Program-made: the position numbers and the translations under genes | The notes under the pieces: model-generated | Told to the model about the DNA's origin: nothing | Databases searched by the model: none | The model's input: only the letters and a program-made list of their open reading frames with translations | Source: Phycisphaerae bacterium | Lineage (GTDB): Bacteria; Planctomycetota; Phycisphaerae; Phycisphaerales; SM1A02 | Assembly (NCBI GenBank): GCA_016795035.1 | Contig: JAEUIT010000086.1 | Coordinates: 62,001 to 126,000, forward strand | Direction: 5' to 3' | DNA: 64,000 nucleotides | Shown: piece after piece, positions 16,382 through 25,097 of the stretch | Layout: the number at the start of each line of letters is the position of its first letter | Numbering within the stretch: the stretch's first letter is position 1

Positions 16382-18829
16382 ATGACGATTCGTTATCGCC
16401 GACGCATCCTCGATCACCTGCGCCACGCGAGCTACCGGCCCGTGACCGCACGCGAGGTCGGCCGCCAACTCAACGTGGCCGACGAGGACCTCGAGGAGTT
16501 CGAGAAGACCGTGGAACAGCTCGTCGTTGCGGGCCGCCTCGAGATGGCGGCCGACGAGCGGCTTCGGCTGCCGCTGTACGGCGACTCGGTCGTCGGCAAG
16601 ATTCGCATCACGTCGCGCGGATTCGGCTTCGTCATCCCCGACGAGCCGACCCGCGAAGGCGACCTCTTCATCCCCGAGGGCTACGTGGCCGACGCGATCT
16701 CGGGTGACCGGGTCCGCGCCGTCGTCGTCCGCAAGGGCGACCGCACGCAACGCGGAGGCGGCGCGCGCGGCGGCGGCAACGACGACCGCAATCGTCTCTT
16801 CGGACGCGTCGAGGAGATCCTCGAGCGCGGCCAGACTCGCTTCGCCGGCGTGCTCGCGAAGGAAGGCCGCACCTGGCTCGTCATCCCCGATGGCCGCGCC
16901 CTGCGCGACCGCATCGTCGTGCGCGATCCGTTCGCGAAGAATCCGAACGCGAAGGTCGGCGACAAGTGCGTCGTCGAGATAACGCTCTGGGGCGAGGACG
17001 GCGCGCTACCCGAGGGCGTCATCCTCGAGGTGTTGGGCGAAGCGGGCCGACCCGACGTCGAGACCGAAGCGATCATCGCGACCTACCAGATCCGCACGAA
17101 GTTCCCCGCCGACGCCCTCGATCAGGCGGGCGGCTCCGCGCGCTCGTTCGAGCGCGACGCCGCCGGCCCGTGGTCCGACCGCCTCGACCTGCGCGGGCAG
17201 TTCATCTTCACGATCGATCCGCCCGACGCGAAGGACTTCGACGACGCGATCTCGATTCGCCATGACGCCGACGCCGGCGAGTGGGAACTCGGCATCCACA
17301 TCGCCGACGTCTCGCACTTCGTGTCCGCCGCATCTCCGCTCGATCACGAGGCGCAGGCCCGCGGCACCAGCGTCTACTTGCCGCGGCGCGTGATTCCGAT
17401 GCTTCCTGAAGCGCTGTCGAACGGCGTCTGCTCGTTGCAGGAAGGCGTCACGCGCTTCACGAAGAGCGTCTTCATCACGTTCGACGAGAAGGGCCGCGTC
17501 GTCTCGCAGCGCTTCGCCGACAGCGTGATCGCCTCGGCGAAGCGGCTCACCTACCTCGAGGCGCAGGCCCTCATCGATGGCAACCTCGCCGAAGCGCGCG
17601 TGCACGCGAAGACGGAGCCCGAGTACACGACCGACCTCACGCACGCGCTGCGGCTGTCGGACAAGCTCGCGAAGATCCTGCGCGAGCGCCGCCGCCGCGA
17701 CGGCATGATCACGCTGCTCCTGCCGCAGTCGGATCTCGTCTTCGACCACGAGGGGCACGTCGTCGACGCGGTGCCCGAGGACAACGCGTTCACGCACACG
17801 CTCATCGAGATGTTCATGGTCGAGGCGAACGAGGCCGTCGCGCGGCTCTTCGCCGATCTCGAACTCCCGCTCATTCGCCGCATCCACCCGGAGCCGGCGT
17901 ACGGCGACATCCAGGAGCTGCGGCTGTACGCGCGCCTCGCGCAGATCGATCTCCCCGAGCGTCCGTCGCGCAAGGACATCCAGCATCTCCTCGATCGCAC
18001 CCGCGAGGGTCACGCGACGCGCGCGATCCACTTCTCCGTGCTGCGCTCGCTCGCCAAGGCCTCGTACAGCCCCGCGCTCGAGGGGCACTTCGCGCTCGCG
18101 AGCGAGCACTACACGCACTTCACGAGCCCGATCCGCCGTTATCCGGATCTCCTTGTCCACCGCGCGCTCGCCGCATATCTGGCTGCAACGGAGAACGGCA
18201 CGAAGCCGCCCGGCGGCAAGCAGCGGCGCAAGCTCGCCAATGAACTCGCCGACGATCCGCGCATCCTCGACGAGGGCGCGCTCATCGACCTCGCGAACCA
18301 GTGCACGGAACGCGAGATCGCGGCCGAGAGCGCCGAGCGCGATCTCCGCACGTTCCTGATCCTCCAGCTCCTCGTCGAGAAGCACATGGGCGACGAGTTC
18401 GAGGCGACCGTCACCGGCGTCGCACCGAACGGCGTGGTGTTCGCGTCCCTCGCGAAATACCTGATCGACGGCGCGATCCCGAGCCGCGACCTGTCAGGCG
18501 GCGACGGCCGCATCGACCGCTGGATCCCCGTTGCAGCCACCGGACGGCTCGTGGCCCAGCGGAGCGGCGCGTCGATCGGCGTCGGCGATCTGGTCCGCGT
18601 CGCGATCGACAAGGTCGATCTCGCGGCACGGCAGCTCTCGCTCCGTCTCGTCCGGTTCGCCGAAGGTTCCGAGCGACTCGGGCAGGCCGCGCTTGCCGAG
18701 CCGCGCAGCGACGACGATCGCGGCCGCCAGGACCCGCGCATCGATCGCGGCGGCAAGTCGCGCAAGGGCCGGGTCGACGGACGCAAGCGAGGCTACAAGC
18801 AAGGCCGACGGGGCAAGCGCTCGAAGTGA
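16382..18829 (+). CDS. rnr: Ribonuclease R
   Basis: 815-residue 3'-5' exoribonuclease of the RNB family that degrades structured RNA. Domain order is an N-terminal winged-helix-like segment (residues 1-65), cold-shock OB domains (KIRITSRGFGFVIPD...GDLFIPEGY), the RNB catalytic domain with the metal-binding motif TIDPPDAKDFDDAISI (near residues 278-293), an S1 domain (EFEATVTGVAPNGVVFASL) and a Lys/Arg/Gly-rich tail (GGKSRKGRVDGRKRGYKQG). Length and tail distinguish it from RNase II. ATG 16382 is supported by the TACACT box; the frame continues upstream to 16118 antisense to argE. Confidence 0.94.
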   Translation: MTIRYRRRILDHLRHASYRPVTAREVGRQLNVADEDLEEFEKTVEQLVVAGRLEMAADERLRLPLYGDSVVGKIRITSRGFGFVIPDEPTREGDLFIPEGYVADAISGDRVRAVVVRKGDRTQRGGGARGGGNDDRNRLFGRVEEILERGQTRFAGVLAKEGRTWLVIPDGRALRDRIVVRDPFAKNPNAKVGDKCVVEITLWGEDGALPEGVILEVLGEAGRPDVETEAIIATYQIRTKFPADALDQAGGSARSFERDAAGPWSDRLDLRGQFIFTIDPPDAKDFDDAISIRHDADAGEWELGIHIADVSHFVSAASPLDHEAQARGTSVYLPRRVIPMLPEALSNGVCSLQEGVTRFTKSVFITFDEKGRVVSQRFADSVIASAKRLTYLEAQALIDGNLAEARVHAKTEPEYTTDLTHALRLSDKLAKILRERRRRDGMITLLLPQSDLVFDHEGHVVDAVPEDNAFTHTLIEMFMVEANEAVARLFADLELPLIRRIHPEPAYGDIQELRLYARLAQIDLPERPSRKDIQHLLDRTREGHATRAIHFSVLRSLAKASYSPALEGHFALASEHYTHFTSPIRRYPDLLVHRALAAYLAATENGTKPPGGKQRRKLANELADDPRILDEGALIDLANQCTEREIAAESAERDLRTFLILQLLVEKHMGDEFEATVTGVAPNGVVFASLAKYLIDGAIPSRDLSGGDGRIDRWIPVAATGRLVAQRSGASIGVGDLVRVAIDKVDLAARQLSLRLVRFAEGSERLGQAALAEPRSDDDRGRQDPRIDRGGKSRKGRVDGRKRGYKQGRRGKRSK

Positions 18830-18836
18830 CGCGTCG

Positions 18837-19727
18837 TCACGGGCACTCGCCCCAGTCGCCGAGCAACGCGGAGAGGTCGTTCGAGTCGGTCGTTCCGTCC
18901 CCGTCGATGTCGGAGATTCCGGAGTAGCCCCAGAAGCTCAGCATGGTGGCGACGTCGACGTTGTCGACGAGCCCGTCGCAGGTGAGGTCGCCCACGCAGC
19001 TCTCGGGCGGCAACACCTCGAGCTGCACCCGACGGTCGGCGACGAGCGCGAGCGGCAACGTCGAACCGTCGGAGGACATGGCCAGGAACGTGTCGAGCCC
19101 GCCGATCGGCGGCGACTCCGGATCGTCAAACTCCGTGAACGCGACGTGCACGACGCTGCCGCACGCCAGGCCTCCGAGCACGTACCCGTCGGTGCGGACG
19201 GTCGGCGCCCAGCGCTGGTCGCTCGCGACGAACGCGCCGTCAGAGCCGACGACATAGCGATCGCCGGAGTTGTCCGAGGGATCGTCCGCGAGGTCCAGGG
19301 AAAGTCCGGCGTCGGGCACGATCGCGGTGACGCGCGTCTCGGCGCGGCCGCCCGCGAAGTCGGCGTCGGTGAGGCCGTCGAACACCATGCCGACGCGAAT
19401 GCTGCCGCCGCTCTTGCCGTCGTTGGCTGCAACGAAGAGATGCGCGGTGTTCGAGCGCGAGGCGAACGCCGACCCGTTGAACGAGGCGGGCTGCGGCGTG
19501 CCGTACTGATAGAACTCCTCGACGCTCGCGCCCAGCGGGAAGGCATTGATGACACCGACGATGCCCGCGCCGAAGTCCCCGGCCCCCGGTGCCGTCTCCT
19601 GGCTGATGCGGACGCGCACGCCTTGTCCGGCCGCAACGTCGACGGCGCATGCGACGGCGGCGAGCGCCACAAGCCGCATCGGGGAGAGCGATCGAAAAGG
19701 CCGCTGAGGAAGGGACAAACTGCGCAT
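18837..19727 (-). CDS. Secreted protein with C-terminal dockerin-like domain
   Basis: 296-residue exported protein of unknown function. A basic start and hydrophobic core (SPMRLVALAAVACAVDVAAGQ) form the signal peptide. The middle 200 residues are beta-rich with an unrecognised domain (YYVVG-type strands, HVAFTEFDDPE). The C-terminal 60 residues carry two EF-hand-like dockerin segments (CVGDLTCDGLVDNVDVATML and DIDGDGTTDSNDLSALLGDW). GGAGG precedes ATG 19727 by about 8 nt, so the longer frame to 20249 is rejected. It converges with rnr with only 7 nt between stops. Confidence 0.65.
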   Translation of the reverse strand: MRSLSLPQRPFRSLSPMRLVALAAVACAVDVAAGQGVRVRISQETAPGAGDFGAGIVGVINAFPLGASVEEFYQYGTPQPASFNGSAFASRSNTAHLFVAANDGKSGGSIRVGMVFDGLTDADFAGGRAETRVTAIVPDAGLSLDLADDPSDNSGDRYVVGSDGAFVASDQRWAPTVRTDGYVLGGLACGSVVHVAFTEFDDPESPPIGGLDTFLAMSSDGSTLPLALVADRRVQLEVLPPESCVGDLTCDGLVDNVDVATMLSFWGYSGISDIDGDGTTDSNDLSALLGDWGECP

Positions 19728-19828
19728 GGAAGAGACCTCCGTCGGCGTCGCGCCGGGCGCTCCTCTCACGGCACCCATCGGCGAGAAGACGGGATCTCCC
19801 CAACGTTTTGGCCGATCCTGACGGAAAG

Positions 19829-21967
19829 TCAGCGCTCGTCCACTGTGGTCTCGTAGCGGACGCCCTCGGGCATCGGCACCGGCTGCACGATGGTGCGGCG
19901 ATCGGAGCCTCGCGTCACGCGCGACCCGTCGACCGCGACGAACGCCGTGAAGGGCGACGAGATCCCGTGCTCGAGCGCGATGGTGCGGATCTCGTTGGCG
20001 ATCGCGACGGCGCTGTTCGGCTGCCACGTGGAGTCGTCGGCCAACTGCGCGATCTTCGCCCGCGCCCAGATGCGCTCGAGCGCCGGTGTCGTCGCGGAGC
20101 GCGCGAACGTGACGTTCTCTGCGAGCTCCACTCGCTCGCCGCCGATCCAGCCGCGCACCACGCAGCGGGCCGACGAGTCGCCCTCGCGATACCGGCCGAA
20201 GACGGTCACCGGTCGTCCCACGAGAAGATCGCCCGCCCGGCGCGGCCAAACCTCGTCGACCGTAGCTCCCTCGAACGCAACGCTGAGATCCTGCATCGCC
20301 GGATGCGAGACGCGCTCGAGGAAGGTCGCCATGGTGGGCGCCGCGTCGCTCGCGCCGTCTCCGGTCCCCGAGATGTCGGCGACCGCGCCGCGCCCCGCGT
20401 TCGCCATCCCTTCAAGCAGGTACCAGTTCGCGCTCGAGCCGATGCCGAACGAGAAGACGCGCCGCGGTCCGAGCGTCTTGTGCAGCGCGCCGATGATCTC
20501 CTTCTCGTTCGAGACGAAGCCGTCGGTGAGGAAGACGAGATAACACACCCGACCTTCGTCGGTCGCGAACGAGAGCGCGCGATTGAGGCCCTCGAGCACC
20601 ATCGTTCCACCGTCGGCGTTCAGTGCGTCGACGTACGCCCGCGCCGCGCGCACCGACTCGCTCGTGTACGGCGTGAGCCCGCGTCCGAGCGAGTTCGCCT
20701 TCGATCCGAAGTCGACGATCTCGAAGCGATCGCCGGGCTGCATGCGGTCGAGCGCCGCGTGGATCGCGGCCTTCACCTGCGCGAGCGGCTTCCCGGACAT
20801 GCTTCCGGACCGGTCGACGACGAAGACGAGATCGACCGGCGAGCGGCGCCGCTCCTTCAGCGTTGCAGGCGGATAGACGGTCAGCGCGAAGTGTCCGCCC
20901 TCGCCCGACGCCGACCTCGACGACACGAGCCCGAACTGCGTCGACTCCGCCGCGACGGAGTAGCGCAGCACGAAGTCGCGATTGGGCACGCCGTCGCCCG
21001 GTTCGAGCGACACGCGTGCGGCCGACGTCCCATCGCGGATCGTGCGCACGGCGTGCGACGGCGAAACGATCTCGCGGATGGGCACGCCGGCGTCGATCGC
21101 GACGTCGATCGCGACGCGATTGCCCGTGGTGCTTCCATTCGGCAGATACTCGATCGACGTGCCGGTTCCGCTCCGCGCGGAGTCGCCGACACCCACGGCG
21201 CCGATCGCCTTCGACGGCGGAACCGAGGGCGGATTGAAGCGCGGGCCCACGACGAGCGGCAGTCGCCATTCGAACCAGCCGTCCTCGTAGTCGATCATGC
21301 TGAAGTACGTGACGGTGACGTCGATCGACGCCCCCGGTTCGATGTTCGCGACCTTCTCCATGAAGATGTTGGGCCGCTCTTCCGTGAGGAGCGAAGCCAC
21401 GTGTCCCGCGGCCCGCGCCTCGGCGTAGAGCTTCTCCGCCTCCGCGCGGTCGCGGATCACGCCGCGAATCGTGCGGTCCCCGATCGATAGGACGAAGTCG
21501 CTCACCGCCGCGTCGTGCGGCAACGGGAAGACATACGCGGCCTCGATCGTGTCCGCGTACGGATTGCGGAATCGCTGCGTCACGTCGACGCTCGCGACGG
21601 CACCGGTCAACGTTGCATCGACGTCGGTCGCCTCAAGCGGGAAGGCGCGCGTCGGCAGGCCGTCGCTGCCGACGTTCGCGTCGACGAGCGAGCCGGTTCC
21701 GGGGCGATCGACGCCGCCGAGCCCCGCGTCTCCACGTTGCGGCGCGCGGGCGATGATCCAGGTCTGCGTCACCGGCGAGCGCACCGACGGCAACGCGGAG
21801 GTCGAGGCGTCGTCGGCGAGCGCGAAGCCTGCGCCCGCCTGCGACCGCGTCGCCTCCGACGCGGACTTGTAGCTGTAGCGCGTCGTGCAGGCCGTCGGCG
21901 CAAGCGCCGCGACCACCGTCGCTACGAATGCAAGCGCTGCGGCGCCCGCGCGAACACACATCTTCAT
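19829..21967 (-). CDS. VIT and von Willebrand factor A domain lipoprotein
   Basis: 712-residue surface or periplasmic protein. A signal peptide ends in a plausible lipobox (APTAC, Cys 27). A VIT (vault/inter-alpha-trypsin) domain spans about residues 110-240, including DVTQRFRNPYADTIEAAYVFPLP. A VWA domain spans about 375-550 with an intact MIDAS: DRSGSMS (385-391), the GGT Thr near 455 and FLTDG Asp near 482. VIT plus VWA resembles inter-alpha-trypsin-inhibitor heavy chains; the likely role is metal-dependent protein binding. ATG 21967 overlaps the upstream stop as ATGA, tying it to the sigma-factor operon. Confidence 0.82.
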   Translation of the reverse strand: MKMCVRAGAAALAFVATVVAALAPTACTTRYSYKSASEATRSQAGAGFALADDASTSALPSVRSPVTQTWIIARAPQRGDAGLGGVDRPGTGSLVDANVGSDGLPTRAFPLEATDVDATLTGAVASVDVTQRFRNPYADTIEAAYVFPLPHDAAVSDFVLSIGDRTIRGVIRDRAEAEKLYAEARAAGHVASLLTEERPNIFMEKVANIEPGASIDVTVTYFSMIDYEDGWFEWRLPLVVGPRFNPPSVPPSKAIGAVGVGDSARSGTGTSIEYLPNGSTTGNRVAIDVAIDAGVPIREIVSPSHAVRTIRDGTSAARVSLEPGDGVPNRDFVLRYSVAAESTQFGLVSSRSASGEGGHFALTVYPPATLKERRRSPVDLVFVVDRSGSMSGKPLAQVKAAIHAALDRMQPGDRFEIVDFGSKANSLGRGLTPYTSESVRAARAYVDALNADGGTMVLEGLNRALSFATDEGRVCYLVFLTDGFVSNEKEIIGALHKTLGPRRVFSFGIGSSANWYLLEGMANAGRGAVADISGTGDGASDAAPTMATFLERVSHPAMQDLSVAFEGATVDEVWPRRAGDLLVGRPVTVFGRYREGDSSARCVVRGWIGGERVELAENVTFARSATTPALERIWARAKIAQLADDSTWQPNSAVAIANEIRTIALEHGISSPFTAFVAVDGSRVTRGSDRRTIVQPVPMPEGVRYETTVDER

Positions 21968-22818
21968 GAGAGTCCCCGATTGGTGAGTGCTGCCGCGGCG
22001 TACGGCGTTCCGCGCTCGATGATCTCGACGCGCGCCGGCGCCGCCGCGCCGCCGTCGCCGACGCTGGTCGCCCGCGTGACGCGCGGCTCTCCGCTTCCTT
22101 CGACGCGCACGGTCACGCTTGCAACGCGGAGTCGCGAGCTCGCCGAGGCGCCGCCCGCGACCGTCGCGAGAATGACGCGGCCGCCCGCCAGCGCGCGCGG
22201 GTCGTAGGCCGCGGGTTGCGAGAACGGGCCGTCGCCGCCTTCGATGCCGACGAGTTGGCCGGGGAGCGAGAGATCGCACGTCCAACCGGCGACCGGCTGC
22301 GACGGATCGAGATAGATGTCGTAGACCACGAAGCGCGCTGCGCCGACCGGATGCTCGAACGACGGCGCCGGCAGCGCGACGATCGACGCGAGAAGCGCCT
22401 GCACGCCGGGATGCGCGATCGCCACCGCACGGTCCTCGCCGCGGCTCGCGATCGAGTCGACGGCGCGCACGGCCTGCACGAGCGTCGCGTGCGCCGCAAC
22501 GCGCTCCACGTTGCCGAATCCCGGGCGCGCCGCCAGCCATGCGACGGTGGCTGCAACGACGAGCGCTGCGGCGATCGCCACGCGTCGCGTCCACGCAAGA
22601 CTCGGCCGCCGCGGCGCCGGGCGTTCCTGGTCCGAACCCGCGAGCCGAAGTCCGCGTGCGGCGTCCGATCCCGCCCGCGCCGCGAACGCCGTCGAGATCC
22701 GCGCGCGGATCACCGCGTCGATATCGGCCGGCACCTCGCCCTGCGCGCGAAGGCTCGCCTCGTGCACGCGGCGAATCGCGTGGGCAAGCGGATCGGGTCG
22801 GTCTGGAGGGAGCGTCAC
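21964..22818 (-). CDS. Single-pass membrane protein, probable anti-sigma factor
   Basis: 284-residue protein with a soluble N-terminal 75 residues, one transmembrane segment (VAIAAALVVAATVAWLAA, about residues 82-99) and an extracytoplasmic domain of 180 residues. No zinc-binding HxxxCxxC anti-sigma motif is present, so assignment as an anti-sigma factor rests on topology and position directly after an ECF sigma gene. The outer domain (RFVVYDIYLDPSQPVAGWTCDLSLP, then VIEIIERG-type strands) is unrecognised. GTG 22818 lies 61 nt after the sigma gene, and the stop overlaps the VIT/VWA start. Confidence 0.5.
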   Translation of the reverse strand: MTLPPDRPDPLAHAIRRVHEASLRAQGEVPADIDAVIRARISTAFAARAGSDAARGLRLAGSDQERPAPRRPSLAWTRRVAIAAALVVAATVAWLAARPGFGNVERVAAHATLVQAVRAVDSIASRGEDRAVAIAHPGVQALLASIVALPAPSFEHPVGAARFVVYDIYLDPSQPVAGWTCDLSLPGQLVGIEGGDGPFSQPAAYDPRALAGGRVILATVAGGASASSRLRVASVTVRVEGSGEPRVTRATSVGDGGAAAPARVEIIERGTPYAAAALTNRGLS

Positions 22819-22879
22819 GCCACGGGAGCGCCGATCCGTTCCGCGGGTTCGCGCCGATCGGCACCTTTTTCCAGATTCT

Positions 22880-23461
22880 TCAGGGGGGGCCGGCGGACCC
22901 GCCGTCGCCGAGACGTGGATCCTTGCGAAGCGCCTGGAGACCGAGTCCCAAGCGGCTCTTCACGGTGCCGAGCGGGACGCCCAGCGCCTCCGCGATCGCC
23001 GCGAGCGGCAAGCCGTCGGCGTAGTGGAGGAAGAGGACCTCGCGCTGGCCTTCAGGAAGGGCCGCGAGCGCCCGTGCGAGCGCACCGCCCGCGTCCGGAC
23101 TCCGGCTCGAATCGGGCTCGCGCCCGGGCCTCGACGCGAGCGCCTCGAGCCCCGATCGCTCTCGTCGTTGCCGCCGCGCGGCGTCGATGACGACGTTCCG
23201 GATCGCCGGATAGAGGAAGCTCTTCACGTCCCCGGTCAGGACGAATGGCACGTCGGGGCGTGCGAACTTCGTGAGCCAGTACCGCATGACGTCCTGCAGC
23301 GCGTCGAGCGCGACCTCGCGGTCGCCGGAAAGTCGGTGCGCCACCGCCACGATCCACTCGCGGTATCGCTCGTACAGGGCGCCAAAGGCCTCGCCGTCGC
23401 CCGCGTTCGCCCGGGACACGAGATCCCGGTCGGAAAGGCGCTCGTGGTTCGGCGGCGGCAC
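22880..23461 (-). CDS. ECF RNA polymerase sigma factor
   Basis: 193-residue sigma-70 family factor with only regions 2 and 4. Region 2 is seen as DLVSRANAGDGEAFGALYERY...DALQDVMRYWLTKF...FLYPAIRNVVIDAARR. Region 4 is LPEGQREVLFLHYADGLPLAAIAEALGVPLGTVKSRL, a typical helix-turn-helix. There is no fused C-terminal extension. The GTG start at 23461 has a TACCAT element 7 nt upstream. It is first in an operon with the membrane protein and the VIT/VWA lipoprotein, so it probably controls an envelope response. Confidence 0.88.
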   Translation of the reverse strand: MPPPNHERLSDRDLVSRANAGDGEAFGALYERYREWIVAVAHRLSGDREVALDALQDVMRYWLTKFARPDVPFVLTGDVKSFLYPAIRNVVIDAARRQRRERSGLEALASRPGREPDSSRSPDAGGALARALAALPEGQREVLFLHYADGLPLAAIAEALGVPLGTVKSRLGLGLQALRKDPRLGDGGSAGPP

Positions 23462-23468
23462 GCGCGGG

Positions 23469-23474
23469 ATGGTA
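23469..23474 (-). promoter_or_regulatory. -10-like TACCAT before the ECF sigma gene (leaderless arrangement)
   Basis: TACCAT on the minus strand ends 7 nt before the GTG start at 23461; no Shine-Dalgarno sequence. Confidence 0.4.
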
Positions 23475-23526
23475 CAGAGTGCCGCACGTTCGACGAAACA
23501 CGCCGTTCCCTAGCTGCAACGCCGAC

Positions 23527-24123
23527 ATGACGACGACGACCCCGCTCGCGATCCTGGTCTTTCCCGACGCCGAAGTGCTCGACGTGATGGGGCCGTACGA
23601 GGCGTTCTCGCTGGCGACGCACGACCAGGGCACCCCGGCGTTTCGCGTGCGACTCGCGGCACGCGAGCCGATCGTGACGCTGCGGAACGGCCTTCGGGTC
23701 GTCGCCGACGATCCGCTCGATCGCGCGGACACGTCGGGCATCCTGCTCGTGCCGGGCGGCCCGGGGGTGCGCCGCCTCGTCGACGATCTCGAACTCCGGG
23801 AGTGGATTGCCGCACGCGGCGCCAACGCCGAGTGCGTGCTCTCCGTGTGCACCGGCGCATGGCTTCTCGGCGTTGCAGGCCTTCTCCACGAACTCCCTGC
23901 GACGACGCACCATCGAACGTTCGACGACTTCGCGCGCCACGCGCCCACGGCTCGCGTGCAACGCGGAGTTCGTTATGTCGACGCCGGGCGCGTGCTCACG
24001 TCGGGAGGCGTCTCCGCCGGCATCGACCTCGCACTCCACGTGATCGAGCGGCGTCTCGGCGTTGCAGCTCGCGCACGCGTCGAGACGACGATGGAATGGG
24101 GCGACGCCTGGCGCGGCGGTTGA
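23527..24123 (+). CDS. DJ-1/PfpI family protein
   Basis: 198-residue protein of the class I glutamine amidotransferase-like DJ-1/PfpI superfamily. The nucleophile elbow is intact in LSVCTGAWLLGVAG (Cys in VCTGA), preceded by the acidic-residue strand LDVMGPYEAFS near the N-terminus and followed by THHRTF supplying the histidine. The sequence most resembles the AraC-regulator N-terminal/isocyanide-hydratase branch, but no helix-turn-helix is fused. The frame is open from 23479; ATG 23527 starts the domain precisely. A copy of the 12-mer repeat (CTGCAACGCCGA, 23515-23526) ends exactly at this start codon. Confidence 0.82.
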   Translation: MTTTTPLAILVFPDAEVLDVMGPYEAFSLATHDQGTPAFRVRLAAREPIVTLRNGLRVVADDPLDRADTSGILLVPGGPGVRRLVDDLELREWIAARGANAECVLSVCTGAWLLGVAGLLHELPATTHHRTFDDFARHAPTARVQRGVRYVDAGRVLTSGGVSAGIDLALHVIERRLGVAARARVETTMEWGDAWRGG

Positions 24124-24151
24124 CGGCCGTGCGCGCACCGTCGCAAGCCGC

Positions 24152-24868
24152 CTATCGAAGCGTCTCGACGAGGAACAGCGACGCCCGCGCGAACGAGCGG
24201 TCGGAGGCCTTCTGCTTGAAGACCGTGCCGAACTTCGGATCGTTCGCGGCAGGGTTGGTGAATGCATGCACGGTGTGGCCGTACATGTCGATCTCCCAAT
24301 CGGCCTGGGCGTCGGTCATTTCCTTCGTCAACGCGAGCACCGCGTCGGGCGTGCACATCGGGTCGTCGAAGCCGTGGAGGCAGAGCACGCTCGCGCCGAT
24401 CTTCGGCTGCGGCCCGATGTTTGGCGGCGCGAAGAGGCCGTGAAACGCGACCACGCTTCGCAGGCCCGGTGCGTTCGCGCGGGCGAGATCGAGCGCACAG
24501 AGTCCGCCGAAGCAGAAACCGATCGCGGCGATCCGATGCGGATCGGCGCCGGGGATGCGATGCGCGGTGTTCACCGCCGCGAGCAGGCGGCGACGAAGCA
24601 GCGAGCGGTCCTGCACGAACGGCGTCATGAGCTTCGCGTTCTCGTCGGCGTTCGACCCGCGCCGTCCCTTGCCGTACACGTCGATCGCGAAGCCGATGAA
24701 CCCCTCGCTCGCCAAGCGCTCGGCGCGAGCGCGGGCGAAGTCGTCCTGGCCCGCCCATGCGTGGCAGACGAGTACGACCGGCGTCGGCACGGTCGGGTCG
24801 GCGCGCGTCGCGATGTAGCCTTCGCATTCGACGTCACCATCCATGTACGACACGAACGAGGTTTGCAT
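24152..24868 (-). CDS. Dienelactone hydrolase family protein
   Basis: 238-residue alpha/beta hydrolase. The nucleophile is Cys in GFCFGGLCAL, as in dienelactone hydrolases; the acid is in HGFDDPMC and the histidine in GHTVHAF. Conserved N-terminal blocks (VVLVCHAWAGQDDF, GFIGFAIDVYGKGRRG) also fit. No chlorocatechol-pathway gene is nearby, so it may act as a general esterase. ATG 24868 is supported by family length and a TACGAT element 7 nt upstream; the frame remains open to 25243 in Arg-rich antisense sequence. Confidence 0.87.
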   Translation of the reverse strand: MQTSFVSYMDGDVECEGYIATRADPTVPTPVVLVCHAWAGQDDFARARAERLASEGFIGFAIDVYGKGRRGSNADENAKLMTPFVQDRSLLRRRLLAAVNTAHRIPGADPHRIAAIGFCFGGLCALDLARANAPGLRSVVAFHGLFAPPNIGPQPKIGASVLCLHGFDDPMCTPDAVLALTKEMTDAQADWEIDMYGHTVHAFTNPAANDPKFGTVFKQKASDRSFARASLFLVETLR

Positions 24869-24875
24869 GGGGCGG

Positions 24876-24881
24876 ATCGTA
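24876..24881 (-). promoter_or_regulatory. -10-like TACGAT before the dienelactone hydrolase gene
   Basis: TACGAT on the minus strand ends 7 nt before ATG 24868 without a Shine-Dalgarno sequence; leaderless arrangement. Confidence 0.4.
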
Positions 24882-25097
24882 CCGGTCGCGCCGAACGCCC
24901 TCCGCTTCGACGACCGGCGGCGCTCGCGGCGCTGACGACACCTCGCCCGCAAAATCCGGCGCACCGAAAAAATGTCGTCTCTCTCGGGGGTGGTGCGATT
25001 TGGCGGTAGAGTCCCGCCCGCTTCGCCGGACCGCACTTCGGCGGAGCGTTCTTGCACCCGCCGACGGACTCCACCGCCGGCCGCGGGGGGAGGTTTC

